The notes: generated from the sequence alone by a model not told the origin. A stretch of 64,000 nt of DNA from Ulva prolifera (GCA_023078555.1 CM041198.1:4139354-4203353), one strand, 5' to 3'; positions 1 to 13,000 are shown, numbered from the stretch's first letter. Translations and numbers: made by a program.

Positions 1-2968
1 GCCGCGCTGTGCATGCTGTGCGTCTCCGGCGACTCGTGCGGCGGTCGCGGCGGCTTCGTCGGCGGCGGCGCAGCCGCTGCGGCGCGGAAGCTCCGCGGCC
101 GTGCGTGGCGTGGCCCTCGGACGGGCGGGGGCGTCGGCCTGGCGAGAGGCCGTCGGCCGGTGTGTGTTGCGTCACACCGCAACAGTGCGGGGTAGAGCAG
201 GGAGGGGTACTGTAGAGCCGGGGGCCGGGGCGGGAGCCAACTGGCCTGCTCTCGCTCTGTGCACCTCGGCACGTGACCTGCTGTGCGCGCTGCCATCTGT
301 GCTGTGATACGGCGAGGCCGGCTGACTGGGGGGTGTGTGTGGCTGGCGATGTAGATGTCTGGCTGGCGTGCGAATCCCCGGCTTTGTCGGGGCACCGTAG
401 CCTGTGTGGCGCTGCAGCATGCATGGCGGGTACGCCTGCGTGGCCACCACCGGCGATGGAGTGGTGTGCAGTTAGGTGTGCTGCGTTTGGCGGAGGAGGG
501 GGGGGGGGGGGGGGGGTGGGGGCACTGTCTGCACGGCTGGCACCAAAGTGGTGCACCAGCGTGCCCCTCCACATCCACCGCAGCAGCTGCAGCCTCTTTG
601 CACATTCTTGGGCTTCGAGGCATGCACCACGCCCCATGTGCTCCTCATCGCTCACAGCGGGCACGTGTGCAATAGCTATCGCACAATTTTCATGGTCACT
701 CCTCGGCTGATCATCCTCTAGAGAGTCTGTTGGAAGGATGTACAGGTGGAGCTGCGTTGAGGAGGTTGGCGCGCTGTCCAATGTCGAGCTGATGGGATGT
801 AAATTCTGCAATGCAGTGTGCCGAATTCAACGCACGCTGTCTGCTCAGACTGCGGAATGCGTTGGAGGCACAGCATCGTTGAGGTGAGACCTCCAATGAG
901 TTTTTGCCACCGACGCTGCAGTGAAGCGCTCTTTCAAATCCAGCATGGCATATCTGTCTGTGGAAGATGTTGTCAGTGCGCGCCAGCACAATGTAGATTC
1001 AGCAGCTTGCGCGTGGGTGTACTGGCCGGCTCCAGCTCTGGCTGTACATATCATCGCTTGGGTACATCTTGCATGGCGTGGCCACAGATGGCTCCGATGA
1101 GCTTCCGGCAAGCGCAAGTGCGTTCACTGCCTTGCGCGCCCAACGTCCTCGACTCAAGGTGACCAGGATACTAAAGTTTTCTAAGTTTGCTGCTAAATTT
1201 GACTCCATCTTGCGTATCAGTGTGATCTCTTACATGTGTAAAGGACAGCATCTCGGAGGAGCCGGTACAAGCAATTTGACCACTACTTGTTAAAGTTTAC
1301 GACCTCTTATATTTCTTTGGTGGTTTGGTGTTGCCGATCGCTTGTACAACTCGGGCTCATGAGTGTTTTGGCAACGACGTGGCAATGGACATCCAAAGCT
1401 GTGACAGCGTCGCTGATCGGGGCTTCCATCTGCCTGCTAGGAGCCAACATCGGAGCTATGTATGATCTTGGCTGCCATCTAGAGCAGGTGCGGACGTGTT
1501 GCCGTAGTGGTCCAGATCATCTGCACACCTGATCCATCTGCAGTGCACACCTTTGCCAACGCAGCACCGCAGGCAGTCGTAAACTCGCACACCTGTCTCG
1601 CAGAAACGAGTCGAGGGCCTGGCAAAAGAGGAGGAGCAGAAGTGACGATGATGTCCTAAACGTGTCCCAGCCAACGTGCAGTGTCAGAGGGACGAAGAGG
1701 CGCATGGGTACAGGACCTCGCTTGATGTTGTCCGGAGGCCAGTAGACGGTGTTCTACTGACAGAGTAGTCTTGACTACTACCGTGCGGGGCCTGTGAATC
1801 CATGGCACAGTGTTGTGGTCATTCGTCGCAAGAACTCAGCCCGAGAGGCAGGTAGGACCACAGGACAAAGCTGTGACTGGAGGAAGTGAGGTGCAGACAC
1901 GCCAGCGCTAGATTGTTTATGTGTTTTTGGCAGCAGCAGCACTGCATAGTACTTGCTCTGTCTGCATATCTCGCTGCCACGTTCCTCGCCCCTGTGCTGC
2001 CCGATGGTCACCGTTCTATCGGTATACGGGCGTCCGATCTGTTTGCATGCTGCAGAGAGGTCAGTCTCGGAGAGAGCGGACCCGACATTGGATCAATCAG
2101 GCCCCTCGGAGCCAGCGTAGAGGTCGCACAAAGCTGATTCGATGGGGTCATTTTGTAAGCTGCTGATGCCCTGGGATGTACTGCTTGCTGAGCGCACTGC
2201 AGCCATAGCTGCAATGTCGCCAGATACCACTGCTCAGGACATGCTGTAGTCAGCTCCTGGCCACAGTCTTGTCCCCGTGTCAGTGCACGTCTGTGATTCG
2301 CTTGGTCAAGTGAAACAATCAACCTGTGACACGTGCCCAGTGCCCGGTTGCACACGATTCTCTCAGACTGACCACCTGAAGAGGTTGTGACTGTCTTGCG
2401 TCTGTGATGTTCGCAGTTGCGGCCTGAACACGCTGTCATCTGATTATAACCGCTCCTCATCCCACAAATACCACTTGAGCTGTACAATCCTACGGCCCAC
2501 ACAGGCGGTATGTGTGCCGAACATTGGGAACACTGTAGGGGATACACCAGCACACTACTTCAGCAGCACGTGCATTCAAGCTGGAGTCCCGATCAGAGGC
2601 CTTGCCACACGATGGTTGAACAGCAGCAATGTGTCAGAGCACATGCCGGCCCATCCAAGTGCACTGGCAATGCGGCCAAGAGGGGCATGCACGATTGCCA
2701 CGATCGCGCAGACGGCGTGCTGAAAATGCGTGAATCTGTCTCACCAGCATCGTTACACTCAAGCCATCTCTCGCATGGCAGTTTTTGTTTCCCGCATCAC
2801 CTCTGCGACACGCCAGAGACTCCGTGGCCTTTGCAGTTCAAACGCAGCCTCATTCTGCAGGCATCAATGCACCCGCCGCGCAACTCACCTGCCACAGCCA
2901 CGGACTCAAGGCCACCACCGCCCGCCGACCAGCTGGCACGCACGCCATCTGTGGTATTCCCGTACCGC
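1..2968. other. Intergenic or non-coding stretch, no supported gene
   Basis: No open frame here shows family resemblance or a consistent exon chain. The first 540 bases are GC-rich, with a run of 19 G at 498-516. From about 720 to 2700 the base composition is more even. A short hydrophobic frame at 1360-1490 on the plus strand ends exactly at a donor-like GAGCAG|GTGCGG. It could be one exon of an unrecognised membrane protein, but I could not link it to neighbouring exons. A 181-codon minus-strand frame at 2008-2553 has no recognisable features. The right edge lies just 3' of the stop of the next gene, so part of this is probably its 3' UTR. Confidence 0.4.
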
Positions 2969-4623
2969 TCAAACCACCTCCCGCTGCCGCGCGCTCCCCT
3001 CCCGCTGTGAGCCGCGCAATTCCCACTCGCTGCTGTCCTCCTCCCAGTCGTCCGGCAGCTCCTCACTGTCGGACCCTGGCAGGCTCTCGCTGCTCGCCCC
3101 TCCATCCTCAGCAACTGCAGCGGTGCTCCAGCCTGTCTCAGCATCAGCCCCCCCCACCAGGTCCTCGCCAGTCAGGTCATCGCAGCGGGTGTCGCCATCA
3201 GGCACGCGCCCAAGAGGATCATCCTGCCGAGCGGCCCGGCCGGGCCCCGCCGCACCCTTGGCGCGCACCCTCTCCACGAGCGCCCCCCCTTTCTCAAACG
3301 GCAGCGCGAGCGTCTCGCGCACGCTCAGCACGCGCCCCAGCACGTCGTAGGTCCGCTCCGGGTCCACGGCGAGCCGAGCGCGGTGCCACGCCCACGCCCC
3401 CTCCCCCGGCCCCGCGGCCACGACGACATCCGCGTCCGTGTCGTCGAGCCAGCCGCCGCTGCGCGCGTGCGCCACCGCCCACTCGGCCAGCGCGACCACC
3501 TCTGCCACTTCCGCCTCGCTGAGCCCCATAAGCCACACTTCCGCGGCGGCCGGGCCGTGGAGATTGAGGCGTTTGCGGAGGGCAGCCTCGAGGGTGGGCC
3601 CGCGGGAGGCGACGAATGCGGAGAGGCCGGCGGCGCCGTCGCCGACCGCACAGCCGGCGGCAACGCATGCGACGTGGGCGGTCTTTGCGACCGCCATGTC
3701 CTCCCGCTGCCGGCAAAGCACCTGTAGCCGCACAACACCGTCCATGATTCTGTGACCTGCTGGTGATTTCCTGGCAGATCGCAGGCATGTCACCGCTGGC
3801 AGATACGGCACTGAAACGGCCTGATGGTGCTGACCACCTTGCATGTGTTGTAACCTGTAAGGAAAGAGGCGGAGAGGCGCAACGTAACCACCTCGTGTGT
3901 TTGGACGGCTCATAATGCATCGGGCGTGTACCCTACGCGGACTCCTTCATGCATGGAGCCGGAGGCACCTGCACTGCAGGGCACCCACAGCACAGCACAT
4001 AGCACAGCGCAGCACACAGCAGGAACCTCAGGCACCTGCGAGAGCTCCTCCGCAACAGCCTCCATCTCCTCGACCACCTTGTCCACCTCCTGCCCTTCCA
4101 GCTTCGCGCCCGCCGCTGCAGCCTTGGTCTTCTTATTGCCGCCCACAGCCGGCAGCAGCGCGCCTGCAGCCCCCCAGTCGTGCCCTACAGCCTTCCCTGT
4201 AGCACCTCTCCCCACACCCCCCTGGGCCGCCTCGGAGCGCCCAGACAGGATCTCCTCTTGGCTGTCCTCTAGGCCTCGCAGCCGCTTCTGATACCTGTCA
4301 AGCTTCCTCTGCGTCCTCATGCGGAACTTCGCGTCGCCCTTGCCGCGCTTGTCAAGCTGCGCCTGTGTGTTGCGCATCTGCTTGCGCACGTCCCGGATCG
4401 ACGCGCCGACGGTCTTGAGCTGCTGAGTGCTGCGCCGCGCTGACGAGGACAGCATGAGCTCGCGCTGGCATGCATGCAGCAGCTCACGCTGCGCAGGTGG
4501 GCAGAGGGCGCCGCGGTACACGATGACCGCCCGCACGGCGGCCGCCGCGACGCGGCGCCGCTGCCTGGCGCTGCTTTGTGGCGCATCGGTGGACTGCTTA
4601 ATCGCCTGCACGCACTTCCAGGC
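2969..4623 (-). CDS. Hypothetical coiled-coil protein with acidic C-terminus (5' end incomplete)
   Basis: Not recognised as a known family. Two exons are supported: 4623-4036 and 3721-2969, joined in phase 0 with donor CTCGCAG|GTGCCT and acceptor GGCTACAG|GTGCTT, stop TGA at 2971-2969. The first exon is basic and then heptad-rich (residues with TQQLKT, RDVRKQMRNTQ, LDRYQKRLRGLED), which suggests a coiled coil, followed by a Gly/Ala/Lys linker. The second exon begins with a small helical-looking region (AEVAEVVALAEWAV) and ends in a strongly acidic Ser/Asp/Glu tail (SDSEELPDDWEEDSSE). The true start is not settled: an upstream exon with ATG at 4880 is possible, but no splice in the right phase was obvious. 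It lies tail-side of the poly(A) polymerase gene on the same strand, with 518 bases between this model and that gene's stop. Nuclear location would fit the basic and acidic tracts, but this is only a guess. Confidence 0.55.
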
Positions 4624-5141
4624 CTGGGCGACGGGCCACAGCTGTGTCTTTCTTCGCTCCTTACATGCAGTGGACAGCTGTCACCTATGCTTGGTTGTTC
4701 ACAAGCGTTGGCACAGAGCGATGTTTCGATCCAGCCTCTGCGAGCGATTGAGCGACACGTTCATCTAGCATGTTTTGCATTGCCATAACCAAACACCTGT
4801 CATCAGGCACTGCCGTCGTGCGCAGCTTGGCGAGCAGCGGCCCAGCCGCCGTCTCGTTGCATGACCAGAACCAATGCCATCACACTTCCACAGCGGGCGA
4901 GAGGTCGGTCCTGGCCACCTGCGAAGGCGGCTGCAGGGCAGGAGGCACGGCAGTGTCTCAAGCTCAACACAGCCAAAAGCCCGACCGGGCCTCACGCGCA
5001 ACCGCTCCCTGTGCGTCCCGCAGTAGTATGCACATGCATGCATCACATGCACCCACGGGGCTGCCGCTTTGTGTGCGCGTGTGGCGGTTCCCCAAGCAGA
5101 GTGTCATACGCAAGTGGGGGATAGTCGCCCAAACGCACAGA
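4624..5141 (-). other. Gap between two minus-strand genes, possible first exon
   Basis: On the minus strand an ATG at 4880 opens a 25-codon frame, and an overlapping second frame also stays open here. One of these may encode the missing amino terminus of the downstream coiled-coil gene. The rest would be the 3' UTR of the poly(A) polymerase gene and the promoter of the next gene. I see no TATA-like or other clear signal. Confidence 0.3.
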
Positions 5142-8100
5142 TCAATCGACGTTCTCTGGATATGGTCTTGAGCTGAGAGCTTCCATGACTCGTGTAAGCG
5201 CCCCACGTTCGGACATGTACAAGCCAGAGGTTCGTACCAGGCTCAGGCTGCGCAGCGTCTTTTCAAAGTAGCGCCCGATCTTGCGGCCCTCGTACGACGC
5301 GCCTGCGAGGTTCATCGCGCTCCGCGGCGGTTCGAACGGCGAGAGCACCGTGTAATGCGCCGGAGACCCCCCGCCGCCGCCGCGCTGCGGCGCCCGCCGC
5401 CGCGCCTTCCGCCGCTGCAGCCACGGCGGCGGCCCCGCATCCGCGATGCCGCCTTTGCCGCTCCCCCCGGCCCCGCCATCCACGTGAAGCGGGTCTCCCC
5501 TGCTCACCCCCCCAGCCTCCTCGTCCTCGTCAGACGACGACTCGAAGAAAGAGGGGTCGATGGCACCGCCGGCGGCGCCGGAGGCGATGCCACTGAACAG
5601 CGCCAGGAGTTCGTCTTGTTCCGCCGGGTCCACGCTTTCGCCGAGGCGCATTTCGCCGACGGAGTCATAGGGTTCGTCGGCGAGAGCCGCGACGGTGGCA
5701 GGGTCAGTGAGGGGGTCAGCGCGCATGAGGTGGAGGGAGTCCGTGGCAGGATCCCAGCTCTTGCCGTACCGCTGCAAGCAAAAAAAACTTGTGCAGCGTG
5801 TTGAGATGCAGGCCACAGGGGGATGTGACTCTTCAGGTATACACACCCTATCGACGTGAGTGCGTGGGGTTATGTACATCTGTAGCAATGTGTGATATGT
5901 CCACAGCACCGTGGATGTACGACACATCGCGGACGGCCACAGCGTCTTTGTTGAAGCAGCGCTGGCAGAGGCACCGGAAATCCGACTTTGAACGACTCTA
6001 CTTGCAGAGGGTGGGAAGGGGGCCAGCAAAGCAGCCCAAATTCTGATCGGAGGTCGGCTCGTCGGGATCACCGAGGCGGGATGTCCAGCACACCTGCAGG
6101 AAGTCAAGCAGAAGGTCCCCCATGTCCGGCCCCGCCTCCACGGCCCCCCGCGTTGACTCCAGATGATTCAGCGCGGCCGCCAGCCCCGGACTCAACGCGT
6201 CCGAGGCCCCCTTCCCCTGCTTCCGGCGCCACCGCACCCGCTTCGCCGGCGCCGTCGCTGCCGCGGCCCCCCCGTCCGGGCCCCCGAACTCGTCCCACAC
6301 CGACGGCGCGGCGGAGCGCCGCCGTGTGTCCGTCGGCTGCTGCGCATGCATGGGAGATCCCGCAGCAGGGGGGAGGATGCCGGGGCCGTCATCGGCGCCA
6401 CTCTGCCCAGTGCTGTGCTGTGCCTGCTGGGACGCGCGCGCTGTGCGTGCATCCCCGCTGCTTGACCGGCTGTCCTCTGTGGTCTGGTCTTGAGAACCTG
6501 AACACCGGGCCGCTGCGCTGCTGTGTGCACTGCATGAGCAATTCATGTGGAGAATTCATGCCGTCCGGCGCGACTGGACGCACGCAGAGTCGAAGAACCC
6601 CCTGAAGCCACGTGTGGCCATGGTGCATGTGATGATGCATGCATGGGTGCGTGCGGTGGTGGCGCACATGCATGCGCGTGCTGCTCCAGCAGCGTCGCGG
6701 CGGGCAGGTGCCAGCCGGCGGAGGCCGCCTGGACCATCGCGAAGCCGAGACGGCCGCTCGCGCCGTCGTCAAGCCGCGCGAGGCGCGCAAGGGCCTCCGG
6801 GAGGTCCTCCGGGCGGAGGTCGGCGAACAGGCGCGCGGTGGCGGGGACGCGCGGCCGCGGCGGCAGCCGCGGCAGCCGCCGCGCGCCGGCGGCGGCCTCG
6901 TGCTGGAGGAGCGCGGCGACCATGTTGACGACCGTGAAGCTGCTGAGTCCGCCGCGGAAGACCTGCAGGGACGATGCGCCTGAGTCACAAGCACACGGTC
7001 GGAGAGGCAGGTAGCACCGCAGGAAGAGCGAGGAGCTCAAACACTGATTGATTGACCCAGCTCACACTTGCGGTTCCGGTGGCGCAGCGTGATTCACGCT
7101 CGGGCGTCTGACTCAGAGGCATTACACAGGGACCTCCGACGTGCCGCTCAGCACCATGCATGCGCTGAAGACACGAAACCATGTGCGGTGCCACGGCTCT
7201 GTCTGTGGTGCATCACAGAAAGTGCGAATGGTCAAGCACACCGCCCGCCTACGGCCACAGACCCGGGCTGCTGCCACATCAGCAACGGTACTTTTGGCCC
7301 AAAAGTTTTGGGCCACGCAGCCGCCACAGCTGCGCATCTCTGGCGCCGATACGGATGGGCAATGCTATTCCAGCCAGCATGCATGCAGAGGCAGGGGGAC
7401 GCAATGTGAGGAGCAGGGGTCGGGGGGGGCATGCCTTGTTGAGCTGTGCGTGCTTCAGGAGCGCTTTGATGACGAGCACCAGCGGCCGGGCGTGCGGCTG
7501 CACACTCACGCACTCCTGCACCGCAACACTCCAGTAGTCACACATCTCGCGTACCGGCTCGTACCGTGAAGATCACAGCGCAGCAAGCATTTGCGCATGC
7601 ACAGCCAGTCTCCTGTACAGCTGGGAAGAGTGGATGCGGCAAACGTTCATACACACATGCGCACACACGTGCCATGCATGAGTGAGTGGATTTGCGAGTG
7701 GATTCCGAGAACCGGCTCAATGCCCGGCCTCTGTCCTTTGTCACCACATGCAAACACACGTACAGCCATACACGGCCTGATGGTGCTGTAGAACTGGCAT
7801 TACAGGCGGTGACGAGGCGGTGACCGAGAAACGCCAGCTGCCGTGGTCCGTGATGAGACTCGCCGAGTCCGCGTGCTGAGGCTGAAGCCCGTGCGGGGAT
7901 AACGCGATTTTAGACCAGACACCAACAGCCGTAGCAGAGACGCCACATACAGATGTAAAGTAGAGTACCGTACTAAATCAAGTCCATCGACAGAAAGGGC
8001 AGCGTTACGTCGGGCCCAGGTCTAATAAATCCAATTTTTTGTTGGGCCAGCCACGCCGAAACTACGGGTTACATAAACCTATCTGGGTACCTAGAAAACC

Positions 8101-9422
8101 CAGCGTTACGCGTTACATATCGATGGACTTAAATTTAGTACGGTAAACTAACATGTGGGCACGTGGGCGCACTGGTGGAGTGTAGGCGGGAGGTTGTGGC
8201 CGCACCTGCATCAACGCGACCCCGCCGTCGGCCGTGATGTCTTTCGGGTTGGTGCGGGCCGAGATGTCGGCTCGGACGCCGCCGCGGAGGGTGCCGGTGA
8301 CGATCGGCACGCGGGCGTCGATGAACTGGGACCCCCCGATGAACGTCTGCGTCGAGTCGAGGGCCGCCTGGACCTTGAGGAGGACGTTGCGGCCCTTCAG
8401 CGGGGAGCCGGTGTCGCCCTGCACTCCGGGGGTGCCTGGTTGCGCGTGTGCAGGGTTGGGATGATGTCAAGATCATAGAGAGGGCCTGCTGGCCACTGGG
8501 AGCAGGAGATACGCATGCATGTGCAGGTGCATCTGTGGCCAGCAGTGGATTTAGCTACTGCTGCCTGGAGATACCGGTTGTCTCGTGATTGGAATCATTG
8601 AATTGACGGTGAATGATGCATGTGGGATTGCCTGTGTAGTTTCAGTGGGAGTCGATGTCGCCATGTACTCCGGGGGTGACTGTGGATGCTGCATTCAGAG
8701 ATGCCTGGGTACAGCGCTGGCTTTGTCAATGGATAAATGTGATGCGCATGGCAGTGTGCCTGATGACAGCAGCGTCTGGATGATGCCTGGAGGCTGGCTC
8801 GTGGTTATGAATTGGCCCCTGGAATTTGAGGACTGTCAAGGTGGCAGGACCGCGACAGCTTGCCATGACTGCTCGCATACGCAGAGGGAAACCACACCTG
8901 ATTGACGTACACGTCGAGATCACCGCCTGGCAGCGCCAGGCCACATGGCTGCGATCCGAACGGGATCACCTGGATAGGCGGAGTGCCACCACACCGGCGC
9001 CACGCCAGTTCTATGGCTTTGGCAGAGAGGTCAGCCAGCTCCACGTCGGCCGCCGTGGGAGAGCACCGCCAGGCGAAGTCAAGAAGCTCTTCATGAAGCA
9101 AGCTACGGCGACTGCCTGCTGGAACGAGGCTTGCCGCGTACCGGCTGACAGGAAAGGTTGTGGCCTCGTGGCTGTTAGTGGGCACCTGCTTGCCTTTGCC
9201 GCCCCGTTTGCTCTTTGATGGTGGCCGATGACGGCTATTCGGGCCAGCATGCTTCCCTTTGGAGACAGGTGCACTCTCCTTTCGCTGTGCACGCGTTTTC
9301 GTCGTGACACTCCGCCTTGGCGCAGCTGCACGCAATTGCGCACCATGGCTTGTGCTGGGTAAGCAAGGCGACGATGGCAGCCACATGCCGAAGATGCGGG
9401 TCACGACTGAGGTTCTTGACAT
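5142..9422 (-). CDS. TRF4/PAPD5-type non-canonical poly(A) RNA polymerase
   Basis: Nucleotidyltransferase that, in this family, adds short 3' tails to nuclear RNAs and marks them for exosome decay or processing (TRAMP-type). Proposed exons, 5' to 3': 9422-8898, 8418-8206, 7557-7435, 6962-6678, 6339-6094, 5771-5142, giving 673 aa. Residues 1-100 are basic and low complexity. The catalytic core starts at LLHEELLDFAW; the GS...GGDLDVYV motif carries D168 and D170, and the third acidic residue is D226 in VRADIS. The central domain has RPLVLVIKALLK, LNK|VFRGGLSSF and DMGDLLLDFLQ|RYGKSWD, followed by LSPFEPP...SYEGRKIGRYF, which equals the family's IEDPL-P...SY segment. Long Gly/Ala/acidic inserts separate these blocks. 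Exon 3 ends at a GC donor (ACAAG|GCATGC). The 3' end of exon 4 is uncertain; a longer version to about 6590 is possible. The exon 3 acceptor lacks a polypyrimidine tract. A small TIR element lies in intron 2. Confidence 0.85.
7681..7755 (-). repeat. Dispersed repeat copy (ACAAAGGACAGAGGCCGGGC family)
   Basis: Read on the minus strand this has the core TGACAAAGGACAGAGGCC followed by GGGC, then a tail ending in ATCCACTCACTCATGCATGGC. The same core and a similar tail occur at 31511-31590, and shorter matches at 31388, 42567 and 52376. It lies in intron 2 of the poly(A) polymerase gene. No terminal repeats or coding capacity were seen. Confidence 0.7.
7966..8145. mobile_element. Small TIR element (MITE-like), about 180 bp
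   Basis: The left end, 7966-7990, reads TACCGTACTAAAT then CAAGTCCATCGA. The right end, 8120-8145, is its inverted complement with one small length difference (TTAAGTCCATCGA). If TA is the target duplication (7966-7967 and 8144-8145), the terminal repeats begin CCGTACTAAAT. The inside is AT-richer than its surroundings and has two CAGCGTTACG motifs, at about 8000 and 8101. It has no coding capacity. It sits in intron 2 of the poly(A) polymerase gene. A TA duplication would point to the Tc1/mariner type, but that assignment is inference from two bases. Confidence 0.7.
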
Positions 9423-10031
9423 CTACTGACAGACATGACCCAACGATGCGCTGCTGTTTGCCTCGCGTACATTACACCGGAGGTGTCTAACACGGACAGC
9501 GCATGCCAGCAACATGGAAGCCTCGCGGAGACAGAGCCTATGCAGTCATTCACTTAGACGTGTTGGCCTTCCTAAACATCTGCCGGATCATGCGCAGGCA
9601 GCAAGTTTGATCACAGCGGCCCGTCACCAGAAACGATCATAAGCCCAGGCCCACCCAAAATTGAAAGCTGTTCGCTCTGTTTGCACGCAGTGGGCACTGG
9701 GCTACGTTAAGCTTCTGCTCGTTACAGCGGAGAAAGTAGCCAAGGTGCTTTTGCTAGTGCGAGAGGCGCACGAGACGTGACGGGTGTCCTGTAGACACGC
9801 AGAGCCAAGCGGGCATGCATCGGCCGTTCCAGCGAGAGTCGGAAACACATCATACATACACTACTACCCCGCTCGCTCTGCATCGCTGCTACTGATCCGC
9901 CAGGCGTAGGTGGTGCAGGAGGATGTGTCATGATGCGCTCTCACCTGTGCCCTCCTGGTTGTGTTGTTAGGCCTTGCGCCGAGCCCGCTGTTGTCGACTG
10001 TTGGCAATCGTAAGTGCACCGATTTGTCGAT
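9423..10031. promoter_or_regulatory. Divergent promoter interval between poly(A) polymerase and ARF-GEF genes
   Basis: The two start codons, 9422 (minus) and 10032 (plus), are 609 bases apart and face away from each other. The interval must therefore contain both 5' UTRs and both promoters, unless non-coding first exons lie elsewhere. Composition is more balanced than in the flanking exons. I see no convincing TATA box or shared operator-like motif. Both genes are housekeeping types, for which shared promoters are common. Confidence 0.5.
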
Positions 10032-13000
10032 ATGGACGCCTTGGAGCCAAATGACGCAAAGCGACGCGTGCTCTGGCCCATCAAGAATGAAGCAGCTGCA
10101 GTCACTGCGGAGATGCGACAAAACGCCAAATGGGCAGCCTCTCGCTCAACGGTGCGGCACACCAATGCCAGGCTGGCTGAGGGCCACTGTCAGAAGTTAC
10201 GCCTATCGAACGGGCGTTCCTCACGCACGATGGCGAACTTCAGTTTGGCGCGGTTTCGATTTCTGAAGTACCGATTTCACGCCCGGTCCAAACACATGGA
10301 CGCCACATGTTCGCATAAGCTCCTTTGCTGTGCAGGGCAGCTCCTTGCAGGATCCAAGCTGGAGTCTGCTCCACAATCTCCAGCAACTCCGTCTACATCA
10401 CCACAGCATGATGCGTACGCGCCTGCGCTCACTTTCCTCTACAAGCCACTGCGCAGTTGCTGCGTATCGCTGATCTGATGAAGCGTCACCATGCTTCCGA
10501 TGCCGTGCAATACCTGGCGCGCACTGGGCAGTGCCCGTTGTGTCCTTTCAGCGCCCACATATCATCAGCTGTACATGACAGCCATGATCACGGTACAAAG
10601 AAACTGTGTGTTGCCGTGAACGTGTCTTGCAGGGCGCAGAGTCCCTGATCTCTACACGGACACCACCCACTGACTGCTCCTGTGACCTTGCAGAAGACAC
10701 CTCGGATCCACTGGTGTTCCTGCAGCCCTTCCTGGACGTCATCACAAGCGCAGAGGCCTCCGGTCCAATCACAGCCGCGGCGCTGATCTCAGTCCGCAAG
10801 CTGCTGTACTCACCTGCCTTTTCCCACTTCTCAGCCCAGTCCATCGCCTCAGCCATGCACGCCATCGTCGTCGCCCTTGGCGCCTGCAAGTTCGAGGCCA
10901 CAAACCCGTGGCATGACCAAGCTGTCCTCACCCGAATCCTGCAGACGCTGGAGGCCTGTGTGGCTGGTCCAGCGGGGAAATTCTTGACCAATGTCGATGC
11001 CTGTGCGGTCTTCCAGGCGGTCTACCGAATCGGCTTTGACACCCAAGTCGTGCAAGAGCTCTCAGGTCAGCATCCCCCCCATCCATGCTCACTTCAATGT
11101 AGCGTCTACTCCACAACACTAGACTCTACAGTGTTTTTGTGCATGCCCATCAGCTGCCCTATGCACCTGCAGGCAGTCCTCATCGCCCGCGCGCTGCCAA
11201 CCAAGCCTCAGCTGCAGCGCATGTCACTGTCAAGCAGCGGTGCTTGTTTCAACTCACAGCATATGGCTGGTATAAAGCATATCACAGCACACAGACCTCC
11301 TTCGCCTCGGCTGCTCACGGCATCCTCAGCCATCGCTTGCCTCCCTGCTAGCGTCGAGGCCCCAGGCGCTGCATACCCACAGCTCACGCATGCATGGTGG
11401 TCCATCACACATGTGCACTGCACGCTATGCTGCAGCCTGCAATGCACCCCCACAGCTCACGCATGCATGGTGGTCATCACACATGTGCACTGCACGCTAT
11501 GCTGCAGCCTGCAATGCACCCCCACAGCTCACGCGTGCATGGCGGTCCATCACACAGGCCGCCGATGCACTGCAGAGCTGCTCGTGAACCTGGTGAAGGA
11601 CTCCCTGCTCAACATCGTGCACATCATCTTCGCGCACGCCGCCCGCACCGCGCCGCGCAACGGCTCCACGGACCGCGGCGCCCCCTCCACCACCGACTCC
11701 CGCGCCAGCGGTGCCTCCCGCATCGCCGCCGTGCATGCGCAGGACAGCACCGCCAGCGGCCCGCGGCGGAGCTCCTCGCAGCGAGCCCGCGAGAACGGCC
11801 GCGCGCACGCCGTCGCGGAGTCGCTTGACCGGTCGGCCGAGGGGCCTGCGGGCGGCAAGGGCGGGGATGCGGGGGAGACGGCAGGGGAGACCAAGAAGCC
11901 GGGATACGGCCAGTCTGCAGCCGGCCATATCCTCATGTTCCTCGTGAAGCTGGCCAAGGTGTGCGCCTTGCGCGTGTCGCATGCGAACGCCGCGGGCCCG
12001 ATGATGCATCTGTCGTGAAATCCACTGGAGGGGGCATGCTGGTGCCACGTGCTCCGCTTGATTCATCGCGTCGAGCAGTAGCCTCTACGGCGGGCAAACT
12101 GTGGGCAGGCTGTGGCTGTAGCCCTCTGGTGCTGCAGTGCAGTCGCAGTCGGAGGCCTGCGGGGACCCCTTACGCGACCACAGGGGGTCCCTCAGTGCAG
12201 CCATCGCAACGAGAAGGACGGGAAGGAGGCGCCTGCCCTTGTTGGGTCTGCAGTTTGCCAGGCACGAGCCTGTGGACAGCCACCCCCATCTTCGCAGACC
12301 CATGCCTGCGCTGACTGCGCGCCAAGCGGTGTTCCCAGATGGTTGCTGTGTTCCAGCTGCATGCGGCTCGCACCAGCCAGTGTGGGGAACGCATAAATCC
12401 TAGAAATGAAGTTGACTGATGCGCGATCACACACATGACGGTGTGCAGCATGTGCCAAACTCCAGATAGGTCTGTATGTACTACCCGCACTCCTTACAGG
12501 GCATACTTCCTGTGGAGCCGTGGTACGAGACAGCACATGCATGCGTGCTATGCGTGCAGCCACCGAGCCGCCGGCCCTGGCTTGCAGGTGGAGGCAATGA
12601 GTGCGTTTGCGCTGGAGCTCATCCAGGAGGCCGTCACGGCGGGCGGGCCGGCCATCCTGCACATGCCGCTGCTGATGCGGCGGCTACAGGTGGACCTGCC
12701 GGAGTCGCTGCTGGCGCCGTTCCGCCCCGACGCGCCGCCCCCGGACACCCCCGGCCCGCGCTACCTCTGCGACACCCTCATGCGCATGACGCACGTGATG
12801 CTTGCGCTCTACCTCATCCTCAAGCGCCAATTCCTCCTCCAGGTGGAGGTCTTCATTCAGGTGTGCCTGCTGTTCTTTGCAACACACACCGGTGGATCAC
12901 TGCCTCGATTTGTTGGGGCGTTTACCCGGAAATGACAACCCGAGTCTTCCTAAAAATGTCACGCACTCCATGAGGCCTGGCGCAAACACCCCACAGTGTT

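Noticed and set aside
2008..2553. 181-codon minus-strand open frame
   Set aside because: Composition is irregular, there is no family resemblance, and no splice partners are apparent.
7068..7140. Possible tRNA-like sequence (GGTTCCGGTGGCGCAGCG...)
   Set aside because: The 5' part resembles a tRNA, but no T-arm (GGTTCGA-type) or matching acceptor stem follows.
11139..11575. Open frame running from ARF-GEF exon 3 through to exon 4 on the plus strand
   Set aside because: It is mostly the 72-bp tandem repeat, and the family alignment requires an intron from 11066 to 11575 with good splice sites.
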